Shown here one piece after another: positions 35,393-44,762 of a stretch of 64,000 bases of DNA. The DNA lies in assembly GCA_963700785.1 (NCBI GenBank), contig CAVOYZ010000008.1, positions 219,966 to 283,965 of the forward strand, in the 5' to 3' direction. Source of the stretch: CAXMST01 sp963700785. Its GTDB lineage: Bacteria; Actinomycetota; Thermoleophilia; Solirubrobacterales; 70-9. The stretch's first letter is position 1. Each line of letters opens with the position of its first letter. The translations under genes and the position numbers were made by a program. The notes below the pieces were generated by a model that had not been told where the DNA came from, ran no database searches, and saw nothing but the letters and a program-made list of their open reading frames with translations.

Positions 35393-36438
35393 TCACGTCT
35401 GGCAGTCGTCGACGCCGGCGGCGCTCGCGACCGCGCAGAAGGACGGCTTTGGCGTCCTCTGGTCGGCCGCGACCACGCCGAAGCCCGCCTCGAACTCGAA
35501 CGGCGGATTGGCCTGGTCGAAGAACCGGTGGACGGCGATCACAGGCACCCCGTCGTCGGCGAGAGTCGTGATGATCCGCTCGAGGCCCTGGGCCTGCTCG
35601 GCGACGGATACCGAGTGCCGCCCGGCCGTCGTCAGGCCCACCTCCGTGACCCAGATCGGAGCCCCCGGCGCCGCACGCTCGGCGGCGGCGCGCGCCTCGT
35701 CGAACAGAGCGAGCGTCGACTCGACCGGGTCCGCGCTCCTCTGCAGGAGGCTGTAGGGATGGGTCCCGATCGCGTCGACATCCGGCCTGTCGGGGCCGCT
35801 CATCACCTGCTCGATGAACTCGGCGAACTGGATCTTCATCGGGTCGTCGGCGACCTGCTCAGCCGTGGTCGGCGAGGGGCCGGCCATCACGACCGGGACC
35901 TCGGAGCCGCTCTCGTGGACCCGATCGGCCGTCAGGCTGAGCAGCTCGCGGTAGCGGCCGGCGTCCGGCGCCGGCCGCCAGAAGTTCGGGATGTTGGGCT
36001 CGTTCCAGACCTCGATTCCCAGCGCATCGGGATAGCGCTCCGCGACGGCGGCGACGAAGTCCGCGTACGCGTCGAGGTGCTCCTCCGCCGGCGCCAGCGC
36101 CGGACGTTGTTTCGAGCACGGCAGCTCGGCGGCCCAGCAGGGCGAGCTGGTGACCACCCACAGCGGCCGCAGCCCGAGCTCGGCGATCTGCTCGGCGACC
36201 ACGTCCACCCGCGCGAAGTCGAGCGTGCCGGGCTGCGTCTCGACGGCCGTCCAGTTGATCGGCACCCGAACGAACGAGGCGCCCGATTCGGCCAGCAGCT
36301 GGTTCGGATCGTTGTTGGGGATGAAGATCTCGTTGTAGCCGATCAGCGGCTGATCGGCTCGGCGTCGTCGCCGCCGCCGCAGCCGGCGACGACCGAAGCG
36401 AGCAGGAGCACGGCTGCGAGCGCGCGGGCCGATCTCAT
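35393..36438 (-). CDS. Lipoprotein glycoside hydrolase, cellulase-like (clan GH-A), one frameshift
   Basis: From ATG 36438 the N-terminus MRSARALAAVLLLASVVAGC is a lipoprotein signal with Cys20 as the lipid attachment site, followed by GGGDDAEP. A frameshift near 36348 leads into PLIGYNEIFIPNNDPNQLL and SFVRVPINWTAVETQPG. The acid/base Glu is in GIEVWNEPNIPNFW and the probable nucleophile Glu in APIWVTEVGLTT, with THPYS between, the order seen in clan GH-A barrels (GH5/GH39-like). It should act outside the membrane on a glycan. The start overlaps the stop of glycosyltransferase D (ATGA), linking synthesis and trimming. Confidence 0.82.
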
Positions 36439-37502
36439 GAGAGCAGGGACTCCACGCTCGCCACCGCCCGCTCCCAGCTCAGCTCCGTCCGCCGGCGCTC
36501 GGTGCCGCGCTCGAGCGCGGCCCGCAGCCCGGGGTCCGCGAGCCGCTCGAGCGCCGAGGTCAGCGCCGCGACGTCGACGGTCTTCGCCGGGATCCCGGAG
36601 TTCGCCTCGCCGTCCTGATGGGAGGCGATCAGCAGGCCGCTCTCCCCGTCGACGACCAGCTCGTTCATCGGTGGGTCGTCGTTGGTCACGATCGGCTGGC
36701 CGAAGGCGATCGCCTCGTAGAGGTGGAGGCCGAGCCCCTCCCACCGAGCGGGCGCCAGGCAGACGTTCGCGTCGGCGCACATCTGCAGGTGCTCGTCGGT
36801 GGGCAGGTCCTCGAGCACCAGCTCGATCCTCGGGTCGCGCTTCGCCGCACGCTGCAGGAACTTCATCCGCCGCTCGATCTGCGCCTTGACGATCAGCCGC
36901 AGGTCCGGGTTGGTGGTCGCCGTGAACGCCTCGACGATCTCCTTGAACGGCTTGCGCTTGCCGAGCAGACCGGCGTGGTAGTGGAAGCTGACCGGGGAGC
37001 CGGTCCGGTGCGGGGTGATCCGCTCGTACTCAGGGTGGATCCCCCACTGCAGAAACGGGGTCTCGATCCCGATCGTCTCGTAGCGGCGCTGCTCGGCCCG
37101 GGTCATCGAGTAGATCGTCTCGTACGCCCTCCGCGCGCCCTCGACGTGCTCGGGGCTGAACCGCTCCCAGACGAAGCGGCCGATCGTTCGCACCCCGCTG
37201 CTGCGCAGGCCGGCGATCGCGTCGAACTCGTAGTTCTGATCGAAGAAGCAGGCGTCGAGCTCGTGCTCGGCCGACCAGCCGACCAGCTCCGCCTCCGGAA
37301 TCACGAAGTCGGAGGCGGGCGTGACGCCCTGCTGGGCCCAGACGTCGTCCTCGCGCGCCTCCTGCGGCATCGGGAAGCTCTCCTTCGTCGGCCTGCCGAG
37401 CACGTACGTCTCGTGCCCGAGCTGCTCCAGGGCGGAGCGAAGCTGGCGGGCGACGACGCCCTGCCCGCGGTTGAACCAGAAGGCACAGATACCGACTCGC
37501 AT
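36435..37502 (-). CDS. GT4-type glycosyltransferase, island family copy D
   Basis: 355 residues. MRVGICAFWFNRGQGVVARQ, GHETYVLGRPTKES, RTIGRFVWERFSPEHVEGAR, then the donor domain HYHAGLLGKRKPFKEIVEAF, VCLAPARWEGLGLHLYEAIA (EX7E) and VTNDDPPMNELVVDG. Its N-terminus is closest to copy E at 52-53 kb. It is separated by 100 bases (37503-37602) from the MMPL gene stop on the same strand. Confidence 0.86.
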   Translation of the reverse strand: MRVGICAFWFNRGQGVVARQLRSALEQLGHETYVLGRPTKESFPMPQEAREDDVWAQQGVTPASDFVIPEAELVGWSAEHELDACFFDQNYEFDAIAGLRSSGVRTIGRFVWERFSPEHVEGARRAYETIYSMTRAEQRRYETIGIETPFLQWGIHPEYERITPHRTGSPVSFHYHAGLLGKRKPFKEIVEAFTATTNPDLRLIVKAQIERRMKFLQRAAKRDPRIELVLEDLPTDEHLQMCADANVCLAPARWEGLGLHLYEAIAFGQPIVTNDDPPMNELVVDGESGLLIASHQDGEANSGIPAKTVDVAALTSALERLADPGLRAALERGTERRRTELSWERAVASVESLLS

Positions 37503-37602
37503 CGAGCCGGGAGGATGGCAGTTCGGGACGCCGGGTTCGTCGACGACAGCGGGCGCGGACCCGAAGGTCCGCGCCCGGCGCCGCTTGGTCTCGGTGGGTT
37601 GT

Positions 37603-39792
37603 TCAGGACGCCGCGGGCTCGGGCTTCACCTCCCCGCGAACTGCGGGCAGCCACCGCAGCGAGCGCGGCAGGTACCAGTTCCACTTGCCGAGCAGCTTCA
37701 TCGATGCCGGCAGCAGCACCGCTCGGACGATCGTCGCGTCGATCAGGATTGCGACGGCGAGGCCGATGCCCATCTGCTTCATGTCGATCATGCTCAGCGT
37801 CGCGAAGATCGCGAACACCGCGACCATCACGACGGCGGCGCTGGTCACCGCGCCCGCGGTGCCGACGATCCCGTCGCGGACCGCCTGGTCAGTGCCCATG
37901 CCGCCGTCGACCGCCTCGCGGATCCGGCTGATGATGAACACGTGGTAGTCCATCGACAGCCCGAAGAGGACGACGAACATGAACAGCGGCAGCCAGGCCG
38001 TTACCGACCCCGGCGTGTCGAACCCGAGCAGCTCGTGCCCGAGCCCGTGCTGGAAGACCAGCACCAGGACTCCGTACGCCGCTCCGACCGAGAGCAGGTT
38101 GAGCACGATCGCCTTCAGCGGGATCACGATCGACCGGAACGTGAACAGCATCAGCAGGAACGCCAGGCCGAGCACGAAGGCGAACACCAGCGGTAGACGC
38201 TCCGTCATCCGGTTGGTGAAGTCGACGTTGCTTGCCGTCTCCCCGCTGACGCTGACCTCGGCGTCGACCCCGGCGAACGCCCTCGGGATGACCTCGTCCC
38301 GCAGCGTCTCCAGCGCCCGCTTGGAGGCGGCGTCGGTTCCGGCCCCGACGATCGGGATCTCGATCCTGGCGACGGTGCCGTCGGGGCTGATCGCGACGGC
38401 GGTGCGGCCCGTGAACTGGCCGCCGGCGTCGGCCTCTGCCCGGAGCCGCTCGATCGCCGAGGCGACCTCGCCGGAGCGGACGTCGTCGGCCTCGACCGCG
38501 ACCACGGCCGGGATGTTCTCGCCCGGGAACGCCGCCTCGATCCGATCGTACGTCTGGACGATCGCGAGATCGCGCGGGAAGCTCTCGGCGCCGGCAACCT
38601 CCATCTGCATGCTCAGGGCCGGGATCGCGAGGCCGACCAGTGCGCCGCCGGCGATCAGCACCGAGAGCGCCGGGCGCTTCAGGACCCGGTCGACGATCGC
38701 AGCCCATGCGCCTTCGCCGGCCGATCGACGGCGACGAAGGCGGCCGAGGAAGGGAATCCTTCCCTTCTCGACCCGGTCGCCGAGCGCGGCGAGCACGGCA
38801 GGCAGGACAGTCAGCGAGGCGGCCATCGCCACCGCGACGACGAGCATCGTGCCGATTCCGAACGAGATGAACGTACCGTCGCCGGTCAGCAGCATCCCCG
38901 CCATCGCGGCGATCACCGTCAGGCCCGAGATCAGCACCGCGCGCCCCGAGGTCGCCGAGGCGACCGCCAGCGCTTCGCGCGGACTGCGTCCGGCCGCCCG
39001 TTCCTCGCGCTCGCGGCGCAGGTAGAACAGCGAGTAGTCGATCCCGACCGCGAGCCCGATCAGGAGGATCACGGAGGAGACGGACTCGTCGACCGGCAGC
39101 AGCTGGCTCGGGAGGGCGATCAGCCCGAAGGTCGCCATCACGGCCGAGATCCCGATCAGCAGCGGTACGCCTGCGGCGGCCAGCGATCCGAATGCGATCA
39201 CGAGGATCAGCAGCGTGATCGGCAGCGACAGGGTCTCCGCCTTCTGCAGGTCCTTCTCGAACGCCTCGCTCAGCGCCTTGTCGGCGCTGGCGCCGCCGAA
39301 CTGCTCGATCCGCAGGTCCGGGTGGTCGGCGGCGACTGCGCCGACGCCCTCGATGATCGGATCGACGCGGTCGGCGGCTGTGTTCGGGTCTCCCTTGATC
39401 TCGAACTGGACCAGGGCCGAGTGCCGATCGTCGGAGATCGCGCCGCCGCCGTCGCTTGGCGTGCCGATCCTCTTGACGGCAGGCAGGCCCTGGAGCTTGG
39501 AGCTGACGTCCGCGATCGCCGACTCGAACGGCGGGTCGGTGGCCTTCAGTTCGTCGCTGTGCAGGAACACCATCTCCGCAGCCGGCTGCAGGCCGGCTTC
39601 GTCAAGGGCCTTTTCGGCGACTCCAGCCTCACCGGGGGTGCTCTCGGCGTTGGTCAGCTCGTTGGTGCCGATCGAGCCGCCGAGCAACAGCGCCGCGACG
39701 ACGAATCCGATCCATCCGAGGATCGCGGTCTTGCGATGGGCGGCGCTCCATGCGCCGACCCTCTGTGCGATTCCTCTCTTCTGCGGTTGCAT
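37603..39792 (-). CDS. MMPL-family RND transporter
   Basis: 729 residues from ATG 39792 (MQPQKRGIAQRVGAW). TM1 follows at about 20-38. A periplasmic loop is followed by a cluster of five TMs with VGIDYSLFYLRREREERAAG. A second loop and a second five-TM cluster with FGLSMDYHVFIISRIREAV follow. This is the duplicated MMPL layout. In mycobacteria such proteins export trehalose lipids, including sulfolipid precursors (MmpL8). Here it lies at the upstream end of the sulfotransferase/glycosyltransferase island. The 163-base gap 39793-39955 to the divergent receiver gene would hold both promoters; none is clear. Confidence 0.92.
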   Translation of the reverse strand: MQPQKRGIAQRVGAWSAAHRKTAILGWIGFVVAALLLGGSIGTNELTNAESTPGEAGVAEKALDEAGLQPAAEMVFLHSDELKATDPPFESAIADVSSKLQGLPAVKRIGTPSDGGGAISDDRHSALVQFEIKGDPNTAADRVDPIIEGVGAVAADHPDLRIEQFGGASADKALSEAFEKDLQKAETLSLPITLLILVIAFGSLAAAGVPLLIGISAVMATFGLIALPSQLLPVDESVSSVILLIGLAVGIDYSLFYLRREREERAAGRSPREALAVASATSGRAVLISGLTVIAAMAGMLLTGDGTFISFGIGTMLVVAVAMAASLTVLPAVLAALGDRVEKGRIPFLGRLRRRRSAGEGAWAAIVDRVLKRPALSVLIAGGALVGLAIPALSMQMEVAGAESFPRDLAIVQTYDRIEAAFPGENIPAVVAVEADDVRSGEVASAIERLRAEADAGGQFTGRTAVAISPDGTVARIEIPIVGAGTDAASKRALETLRDEVIPRAFAGVDAEVSVSGETASNVDFTNRMTERLPLVFAFVLGLAFLLMLFTFRSIVIPLKAIVLNLLSVGAAYGVLVLVFQHGLGHELLGFDTPGSVTAWLPLFMFVVLFGLSMDYHVFIISRIREAVDGGMGTDQAVRDGIVGTAGAVTSAAVVMVAVFAIFATLSMIDMKQMGIGLAVAILIDATIVRAVLLPASMKLLGKWNWYLPRSLRWLPAVRGEVKPEPAAS

Positions 39793-39955
39793 CTGGCTCT
39801 CCCATCCGTTGCTTGACTTGGTGCGGATCAGCCTGCCCGGACAGCGGCGCGGTTCCCAGGGGGCAATCTGGCGTCTGCGGGTGCGGCAAGCCGCCGGCCA
39901 GGGTGTGGCTACCCGTACCGGCCCGTCCGCCCGCGAGGAGGACAATCACCGGGTG

Positions 39956-40309
39956 ATGAAGACCACGGTCCTGATCGTCGACGACCACGCGGGCTTCCGG
40001 GCCAGCGCCCGGCGGGTGCTCGAGACCGAGGGCTTCGAGGTGGTCGGGGAGGCCGCCGACGGCGAGAGCGGCATCGTCTCGGCGCGCTCACTGCGGCCGG
40101 AGATCGTTCTGCTCGATGTCCAGCTTCCGGGGATCGACGGTTTCAGCGTCGCCCGCGAGCTGAGCGGGGATCAGGCGGCGCCCGCCGTCGTTCTCACCTC
40201 GACCCGATCGGGCTCCGACTTCGGATCGCTCGTCGCCGAGAGCGGGGCCCGCGGCTTCGTGTCCAAGTCGGCGCTCTCGGGCCCGGCGCTGAGAGGTCTG
40301 ATCGGGTGA
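39956..40309 (+). CDS. Single-domain response regulator (CheY-like receiver)
   Basis: 117 residues, receiver domain only. TVLIVDDHAGFRASARRVLE holds the acidic pair, the phospho-acceptor Asp is in IVLLDVQLPGIDG, VVLTSTRSGS gives the Thr/Ser switch, and the conserved Lys is in ARGFVSKSAL. No output domain, so it acts through a partner or as a phosphate sink. GAGGAGGAC lies about 12 bases upstream, serving ATG 39956 or GTG 39953. Its stop overlaps the presumed GTG start of the histidine kinase. Confidence 0.88.
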   Translation: MKTTVLIVDDHAGFRASARRVLETEGFEVVGEAADGESGIVSARSLRPEIVLLDVQLPGIDGFSVARELSGDQAAPAVVLTSTRSGSDFGSLVAESGARGFVSKSALSGPALRGLIG

Positions 40310-42118
40310 GCGCGTCCCGCCAATCCACCGATCGGCGGCCCGCGAGGCACTGGTCGTCGAGGGTCCGTCGCGCTGGCTGTTGCTCGGCGTCGCCCTCGCG
40401 GGGTCGCCGCCGGGGTCGGCGGCCTGTTCCTGCTCGGCAACAGCGAGACCTCCGACGGCGGTCGCGGCGTTCATGGCCGTCGCGCTGGTGATCACCTGGT
40501 CGTTCATCGGCACCGGTCTGGTCGCATGGCGCCACCGCCCCGAGAGCCGAACCGGCCCGCTGATGGTCGCCGTCGGGTTCGCCTGGGTGCTGAACGCGCT
40601 GTCGTCCTCGACGCAGCCGAGGATCTTCATCACCGGGGAGATCATCTCCAACGTCTGGGTCGTCCTCCTCTTCCAGCTCCTGCTGACCTTCCCCGACGGG
40701 CGGATCCGGACCCCGACCGAGCGACTGCTCCTGACCGGCGCCTGGGTCTCGGGCCTGGCGCTACAGATCCCGCCGCTGCTGTTCCAGGTCTTCCCCGATC
40801 CGGACGATCTGCGACGGCTGCCCCGCGAACCCGATCCTGATCAGCGACGACCCCGGGCTCGCCGACGCCCTGCTGACCGTGCAGCGGCTGGTTGCGGCGC
40901 TGGCGGTGATCGGCCTGCTGGTGCTTCTGGTCCGTCGCTGGCGGGGCGCCCCGAGGGCCCAGCGCGGGGCGTTCGCACCGCTGCTCTGGGCCGGTGGGAT
41001 CACGCTCGCTCTGCTCGTCCTCCAGTTGGTCAGCAGCGTCGCGCAGCTGGACCGCGACGTCGCCGACTCGATCTTCGTCCTGCTGCTGATCCCGTTCCTC
41101 GCCGTCCCGTTCGCGTTCCTCGCCGGCCTGCTGCGCACCCACCTCTCCCGCGAGGCAGCCGTCACGCGGCTGCTCGAAGGCCTGCGAGAGCTGCCGCCCC
41201 GCGGCGGCACGCTCCGCGATCTGCTCGCCGACGCGCTCGGCGATCCCTCCCTGCAGCTGGGCTACTGGCTTCCCGCGGAGTCACGATATGTCGACCAGAC
41301 TGGCCGCCCTGTGGATCTCGAGACTTGCCGCCGAGGGCCGGTTCGCAGCCGTCGTCGAACGCGACGGCCGGCGGGTCGGCGTTCTGCTTTGCGATCCGGC
41401 GCTTGCCGATCAGCCCCGGCTCGTCGACACGGTCGGGGCCGCGGCGGCGCTGGCCCTCGAGAACGAGCGCCTCGAGGCAGCCTGCGGGCCAGGGTCGAGG
41501 AGCTGCGGGCATCGCGCGCGCGGATCGTCCACGCGGCTGACACCGAGCGTCGCCGGCTCGAGCGTGATCTTCACGACGGCGCTCAGCAGCGCCTGGTCTC
41601 TCTCGCACTCAACCTGCGACTGATCCGCAACCAGATCCGAACATCACCCGAGCGGGCCGAGGAACTGCTGGACGAGACGATGGTCGATCTCGAGCAGGCG
41701 ACGACGGAGCTGCGCGAGCTCGCCCGCGGCATCCACCCGGCGGTGCTCAGCGATCGAGGCCTGCGGGCAGCGGTCCACGCGCTCGCCAGTCGCTCGGCCG
41801 TCCCGGTTGAGCTCGGCGAGCTGCCCGTCGGAGCGACTGCTCGCCGACGTCGAGGCCGCCGCCTACTACGTGATCGCCGAGGGCTTGACGAACGTCGCCC
41901 GCTACGCCGCGGCCGGCAGCGCCATCGTCTCGGTTGCCCGCGACAACGGACAGCTCGCCGTCGAGGTGCGCGATGACGGCCGCGGCGGCGCGGACCCGAC
42001 CCGCGGCTCGGGTTTGCGGGGTCTGTCTGACCGGGTGGCGGCCCTCGACGGCGAGCTCGAGGTCGAGAGTCCGATGGGAGCCGGGACGAAGCTGGTCGCG
42101 AGGATCCCATGCGGATAG
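40306..42118 (+). CDS. NarL-system sensor histidine kinase with membrane domain (several frameshifts)
   Basis: The reading frame must be stitched from at least six segments, with shifts near 40395, 40465, 40811, 41330, 41490 and 41830. N-terminal TM region: WLLLGVALAG, VALVITWSFIGTGLVAW, IISNVWVVLLFQLLLTFPDG and LLWAGGITLALLVLQLV. A GAF-like segment follows (GRFAAVVERDGRRVGVLLCD). The dimerisation/phospho-acceptor domain is HisKA_3 type: RRLERDLHDGAQQRLVSLAL with the phospho-His. The ATPase domain has YYVIAEGLTNVARYA, VRDDGRGGADP and GSGLRGLSDRVAALDGELEV. GTG 40306 overlaps the receiver stop. The stop overlaps the NarL-type regulator by 10 bases. Many indels in one gene could mean real decay, but the catalytic parts are well conserved. 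Confidence 0.75.
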
Positions 42119-42756
42119 TCGTCGCCGAGGATTCAGTCCTGCTGCGAGAGGGGATCGTCCGCATCCTCGTCGACGCGGGTCACGAGGTCGTCGGCCAGGC
42201 GGGCGACGGCGAGGATCTGCTGCGGAAGGTCCGTGCCCACAAGCCGGACCTGGCGCTGATCGACGTCCGGATGCCGCCCACGCACACCGATGAGGGGTTG
42301 GCGGCGGCCCGCGAGATCCGCGCCGAGCTACCTGAGATCGGCCTGCTGGTCCTCTCCCAGTACGTGGAGGAGAGCTACGCGATGGAGCTCCTCGCCGAGA
42401 GCGCCGAGGGGGTCGGGTACCTGCTCAAGGATCGGGTCGCCGACGTCGACCGCTTCATCGACGCGCTCGAGCGAGTCGCCGACGGCGGTTCGGCGCTCGA
42501 TCCGGAGGTCGTCTCGGGGATGCTCGGTCGCCGCCGGAGCGCTGACCCGCTGGAGGAGCTGACGCCTCGCGAGCGCGAGGTCCTCGCGCTGATGGCCGAG
42601 GGGCGCTCGAACCAGGCCATCGCCGCCGAGATGGTGATCACCGAGCGCGCGGTCGAGAAGCACGTGACCGCGATCTTCAGCAAGTTGGACCTGGTGGCCA
42701 CGCCGGAGGATCACCGCCGCGTGCTCGCCGTCAGGACCTTTCTCAGCGCCCAGTAG
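42109..42756 (+). CDS. NarL/LuxR-family response regulator
   Basis: 215 residues. Receiver: RIVVAEDSVLLREGIVRILV, phospho-Asp in LALIDVRMPPTHTDEG, and Lys in GYLLKDRVADVD. C-terminal LuxR helix-turn-helix: LTPREREVLALMAEGRSNQA, ITERAVEKHVTAIFSKLDL. It is the natural partner of the overlapping HisKA_3 kinase and a transcription factor. Targets are unknown; the divergent MMPL and the island are candidates by position only. Confidence 0.93.
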   Translation: MRIVVAEDSVLLREGIVRILVDAGHEVVGQAGDGEDLLRKVRAHKPDLALIDVRMPPTHTDEGLAAAREIRAELPEIGLLVLSQYVEESYAMELLAESAEGVGYLLKDRVADVDRFIDALERVADGGSALDPEVVSGMLGRRRSADPLEELTPREREVLALMAEGRSNQAIAAEMVITERAVEKHVTAIFSKLDLVATPEDHRRVLAVRTFLSAQ

Positions 42757-42773
42757 CAGACCACGGCCGCCGC

Positions 42774-43445
42774 TCAGGCCGCGGCCGCCAGCCGGGCCAC
42801 CGACTCGAACAGCTTCAGGCCGTCGGTCGAGCCGGTGAGCGGATCGACGGCGTGCTCGGGGTGCGGCATCAGCCCCATCACGTTGCCGGCCTCGTTGCGG
42901 ACGCCGGCGATGTCGCGCAGCGAGCCGTTCGGGTTGTGAGCCGGCGCATAGCGGAGCACCACCTGGTTCTCGGCCTCGATCCGATCCAGTTGCTCGGCCG
43001 GGGCGAAGTAGCGGCCGGTGGTGTGCTTGACCGGGATCGAGAGCCGCTCGCCCGGCTCGCAGGCCGAGGTCCAGGCGCATTCGGCATCGGTGACGAGCAG
43101 CTCGACCTGGCGGCAGAGGAACTTGAGCCCCTCGTTCGGCAGCAGCGCCCCGGGAAGCATCCCGGCCTCGCAGAGCACCTGAAAGCCGTTGCAGATGCCG
43201 AGCACCGGACCGCCGTCGGCGGCGAAGCCGATCACCCGCTCCATCACCGGCGCGAAACGGGCGATCGCGCCGCAGCGCAGATAGTCCCCGTAGGAGAAGC
43301 CGCCGGGCACGACCACGGCATCGACGCCCTTGAGGTCGGGATCCCGGTGCCAGAGCAACTCGGCCTCGCCCACCTGCTCGCAGGCCTCGACCGCGTCGAC
43401 CTCGTCGCAGGAGCCCGGGAAGCGAATCACCCCGAACCGCGTCAC
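42774..43445 (-). CDS. purQ: Phosphoribosylformylglycinamidine synthase, glutaminase subunit PurQ
   Basis: Supplies ammonia to PurL. 223 residues of class I glutamine amidotransferase: VDAVVVPGGFSYGDYLRCGA, nucleophile Cys in GPVLGICNGFQVLCEAGMLP, and the His/Glu pair in GLMPHPEHAVDP. Converges with the NarL regulator across a 17-base gap. It lies 7 bases after purS. In many genomes purL follows directly; here purL is 20 kb away on the same strand. Confidence 0.97.
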   Translation of the reverse strand: MTRFGVIRFPGSCDEVDAVEACEQVGEAELLWHRDPDLKGVDAVVVPGGFSYGDYLRCGAIARFAPVMERVIGFAADGGPVLGICNGFQVLCEAGMLPGALLPNEGLKFLCRQVELLVTDAECAWTSACEPGERLSIPVKHTTGRYFAPAEQLDRIEAENQVVLRYAPAHNPNGSLRDIAGVRNEAGNVMGLMPHPEHAVDPLTGSTDGLKLFESVARLAAAA

Positions 43446-43452
43446 GGGCCGC

Positions 43453-43719
43453 TCAAGACCCTTCCTCGTCGTCGCCGCGGCCCGCTCGGCTGTCGCCGTC
43501 CTGCAACTCGATCTCGTAGTCCTCGATCAGCGGGTTCGCGAGCAGCTTCTCGCAGAGGTCCGGCAGCGCCTCGGGATCGTCGGTGCGGAGCTCGACCATG
43601 CGCCCGACTCTGACCTCTCCGACGCCCTCGAAGCCGAGGCTCGGCAGCGCCCGCTCGACCGCCTTGCCCTGGGGGTCGACGACGCCGGACTTCGGTCGGA
43701 TCAGAACGCGCGCGAGCAT
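43453..43719 (-). CDS. purS: Phosphoribosylformylglycinamidine synthase subunit PurS
   Basis: 88 residues: LARVLIRPKSGVVDPQGKAV, LGFEGVGEVRVGRMVEL and LLANPLIEDYEIEL are the family's small alpha-beta sandwich. PurS bridges PurQ and PurL in the FGAM synthase complex. A short acidic tail (RGDDEEGS) follows. Starts 31 bases after the sulfotransferase stop. Confidence 0.95.
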   Translation of the reverse strand: MLARVLIRPKSGVVDPQGKAVERALPSLGFEGVGEVRVGRMVELRTDDPEALPDLCEKLLANPLIEDYEIELQDGDSRAGRGDDEEGS

Positions 43720-43750
43720 GTGCCCAGACCCTAGATCATGGGGTGGCGTC

Positions 43751-44734
43751 TCAGTCCCGGGCGCGGTTCATCCGCGCCCGCGCCCGCGCCATCAATCCGG
43801 TGAACCTGGCGGGCGCCCTGGCGTCGGCCGCTGCGTCGGCCAGCACCGGGTAGCCGGCCGCCTCGAGCGCATCCCGCATCCCGAGCCGCGCCAGCGCCTC
43901 GCTCCAGCGCGGGTCGTTGGCCGCATACGGGACCTCGGGCCGCCGCACCGCACCGCGTGCCCAGCGGGCTACCGCCGACGGCGTCGGCCTCCCGACCGCG
44001 CGGTAGACCCGCGCGATCGCGCCGACCGGGTCGGCCCGCAGCTCCTCGTTGCGTAGCAGCACGTAGCGGTCGCCGAACAGCCTGCGACCGTCCCGCCAGG
44101 TGCTCTCGAAGGTGTGCTTCCAGACGAGCAGGATCCGCATGAAGTTGGTCGGGCGCCGGATGTGCGAGTACTCGGGCAGGCGCAGGAGCTCGGTCGAGAG
44201 CTCGCGGCTCGACCAGAGCTTTCGCTGGCGCCGCTCGTCGAAGAAGGCTGCCGGGTCCTCGTACTCCGGCGCCCGCTTCCGCTCCCTGCCCATCATCATC
44301 GAGGCGGCGACCGCGCGGGGGTCGCGGACGACGTGGACGAGGACCGCGCCGGGGGCGACGGCGGCGATCGCCTCGAGCTTGTCGTAGATCCGCGTGAACT
44401 TGATCATCACCTCCTCCGGCCGGTCGAGAAGATGGCGCACGAAGTCGGTGCAGTGATCGGGCAGCTCGGGTCCGAGCTCGAGCTTCGGAGCACGCGGACC
44501 GCCCCAGTTGAACTCCTCGATCCCGAGGTCCGGGTAGCGCTCGCCGGCGAAGGCCGCACGCAGCTCCCTGGTCTCCGCGAAGGGGTCGCTGCTGCGCGCA
44601 CCGCTGCCCCCACCCGGGGTCTCGGTGTCCTCCCTGAAAGGTTCGTAGAAGCAGCTCAGATCCGGGTCCTCCAGCAGGGCGTCGTAGAGGATCGTCGTCC
44701 CCGAGCGCCGCATCCCCTGGATCAGGATGGTCAT
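43751..44734 (-). CDS. Sulfotransferase family protein, distinct from the island family
   Basis: 327 residues. 5' loop ILIQGMRRSGTTILYDALLE at the extreme N-terminus, CFYEPFRED in place of the island's PETHF, 3'-phosphate motif LVHVVRDPRAVAASMMMGRE (RDPR instead of RDGRD), and a central ILLVWKHTFEST. It ends in a basic stretch (RARARMNRARD). The RDPR form is typical of the wider sulfotransferase superfamily. It lies between purS and the cupin gene, 28 bases after the cupin stop, which is unusual company. The acceptor is unknown. Confidence 0.8.
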   Translation of the reverse strand: MTILIQGMRRSGTTILYDALLEDPDLSCFYEPFREDTETPGGGSGARSSDPFAETRELRAAFAGERYPDLGIEEFNWGGPRAPKLELGPELPDHCTDFVRHLLDRPEEVMIKFTRIYDKLEAIAAVAPGAVLVHVVRDPRAVAASMMMGRERKRAPEYEDPAAFFDERRQRKLWSSRELSTELLRLPEYSHIRRPTNFMRILLVWKHTFESTWRDGRRLFGDRYVLLRNEELRADPVGAIARVYRAVGRPTPSAVARWARGAVRRPEVPYAANDPRWSEALARLGMRDALEAAGYPVLADAAADARAPARFTGLMARARARMNRARD

Positions 44735-44762
44735 GGGGGCAGGTTAGACCCGCCCCGCCGGA

